Assembly (NCBI GenBank): GCA_020860025.1
Contig: JAJBVC010000160.1
Span: forward strand, 1 to 14,437
DNA length: 14,437 nt
Reading direction: 5' to 3'
DNA from: Clostridiales bacterium
GTDB taxonomy: Bacteria; Bacillota; Clostridia; Oscillospirales; Acutalibacteraceae
Shown: positions 14,378 through 14,437 of the stretch, piece by piece
How the letters are laid out: the number at the start of each line of letters is the position of its first letter
Numbering within the stretch: the first letter of the stretch is position 1
The notes under the pieces: generated by a model
Seen by the model: only the letters and a program-made list of their open reading frames with translations
Told to the model about the DNA's origin: nothing
Database searches by the model: none
Program-made: the position numbers and the translations under genes

Positions 14378-14437
14378 ACAATGTGTTATTAAGAAATAAA
14401 CAAGAACAAAAGTAATATGTAAAATGCCCATCGGAGA

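Noticed and set aside
14378..14437. A terminator at the right edge
   Set aside because: ATGCCCATCGGAGA could be the first arm of a hairpin, but the window ends before a second arm.

Overview
The window looks like a low-GC Clostridia/Firmicutes chromosome. It has AT-rich intergenic stretches, strong AAGGAG/GGAGG ribosome binding sites, extended -10 promoters and protein families common in gut or rumen Lachnospiraceae/Oscillospiraceae. Nearly all genes lie on the + strand. The taxon is inferred from style and protein families, not from a marker gene.

Layout. 1-365 holds no recognisable gene. 366-1605 is a decayed IS110-superfamily (IS1111-type) insertion sequence. It is bounded by an 11-bp perfect inverted repeat, its transposase is frameshifted at the start and internally deleted, and its right end carries a strongly structured RNA-like segment that may be a seekRNA/bridge RNA. 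The right end abuts the ribosome binding site of the next gene. 1619-4696 is a cluster of zinc-ribbon genes: a soluble triple-ribbon protein, two ribbon-plus-membrane proteins, and a family with two ribbons plus a C-terminal beta-rich domain that exists as one intact gene and several broken copies. 4761-12006 holds a possible 31-residue ORF, three different bacterial dynamin-like GTPases and an M48-type metallopeptidase. 12115-12546 is a DUF1810 protein, followed by a dead small gene, a strong terminator, and a promoter with a probable operator driving an AAA_14/DUF4143 ATPase.

The main candidate system is the co-directional block 1619-12006. It contains cytosolic or membrane-anchored zinc-ribbon proteins, three GEFKRGKS-type dynamin-family GTPases (only one with an obvious hydrophobic paddle) and an intracellular-type M48 protease whose stop codon abuts the start of the third GTPase. 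The arrangement suggests membrane remodelling or surveillance, possibly stress- or phage-related; this is inference from families and neighbourhood. 

The most striking structure is a direct repeat of about 361 bp (4040-4400 and 6819-7180), differing at only two visible positions. It brackets a cassette carrying a broken beta-domain copy, the 31-residue ORF and GTPase 1. Recombination between the repeats would remove the cassette and place the intact zinc-ribbon/beta gene directly in front of GTPase 2.
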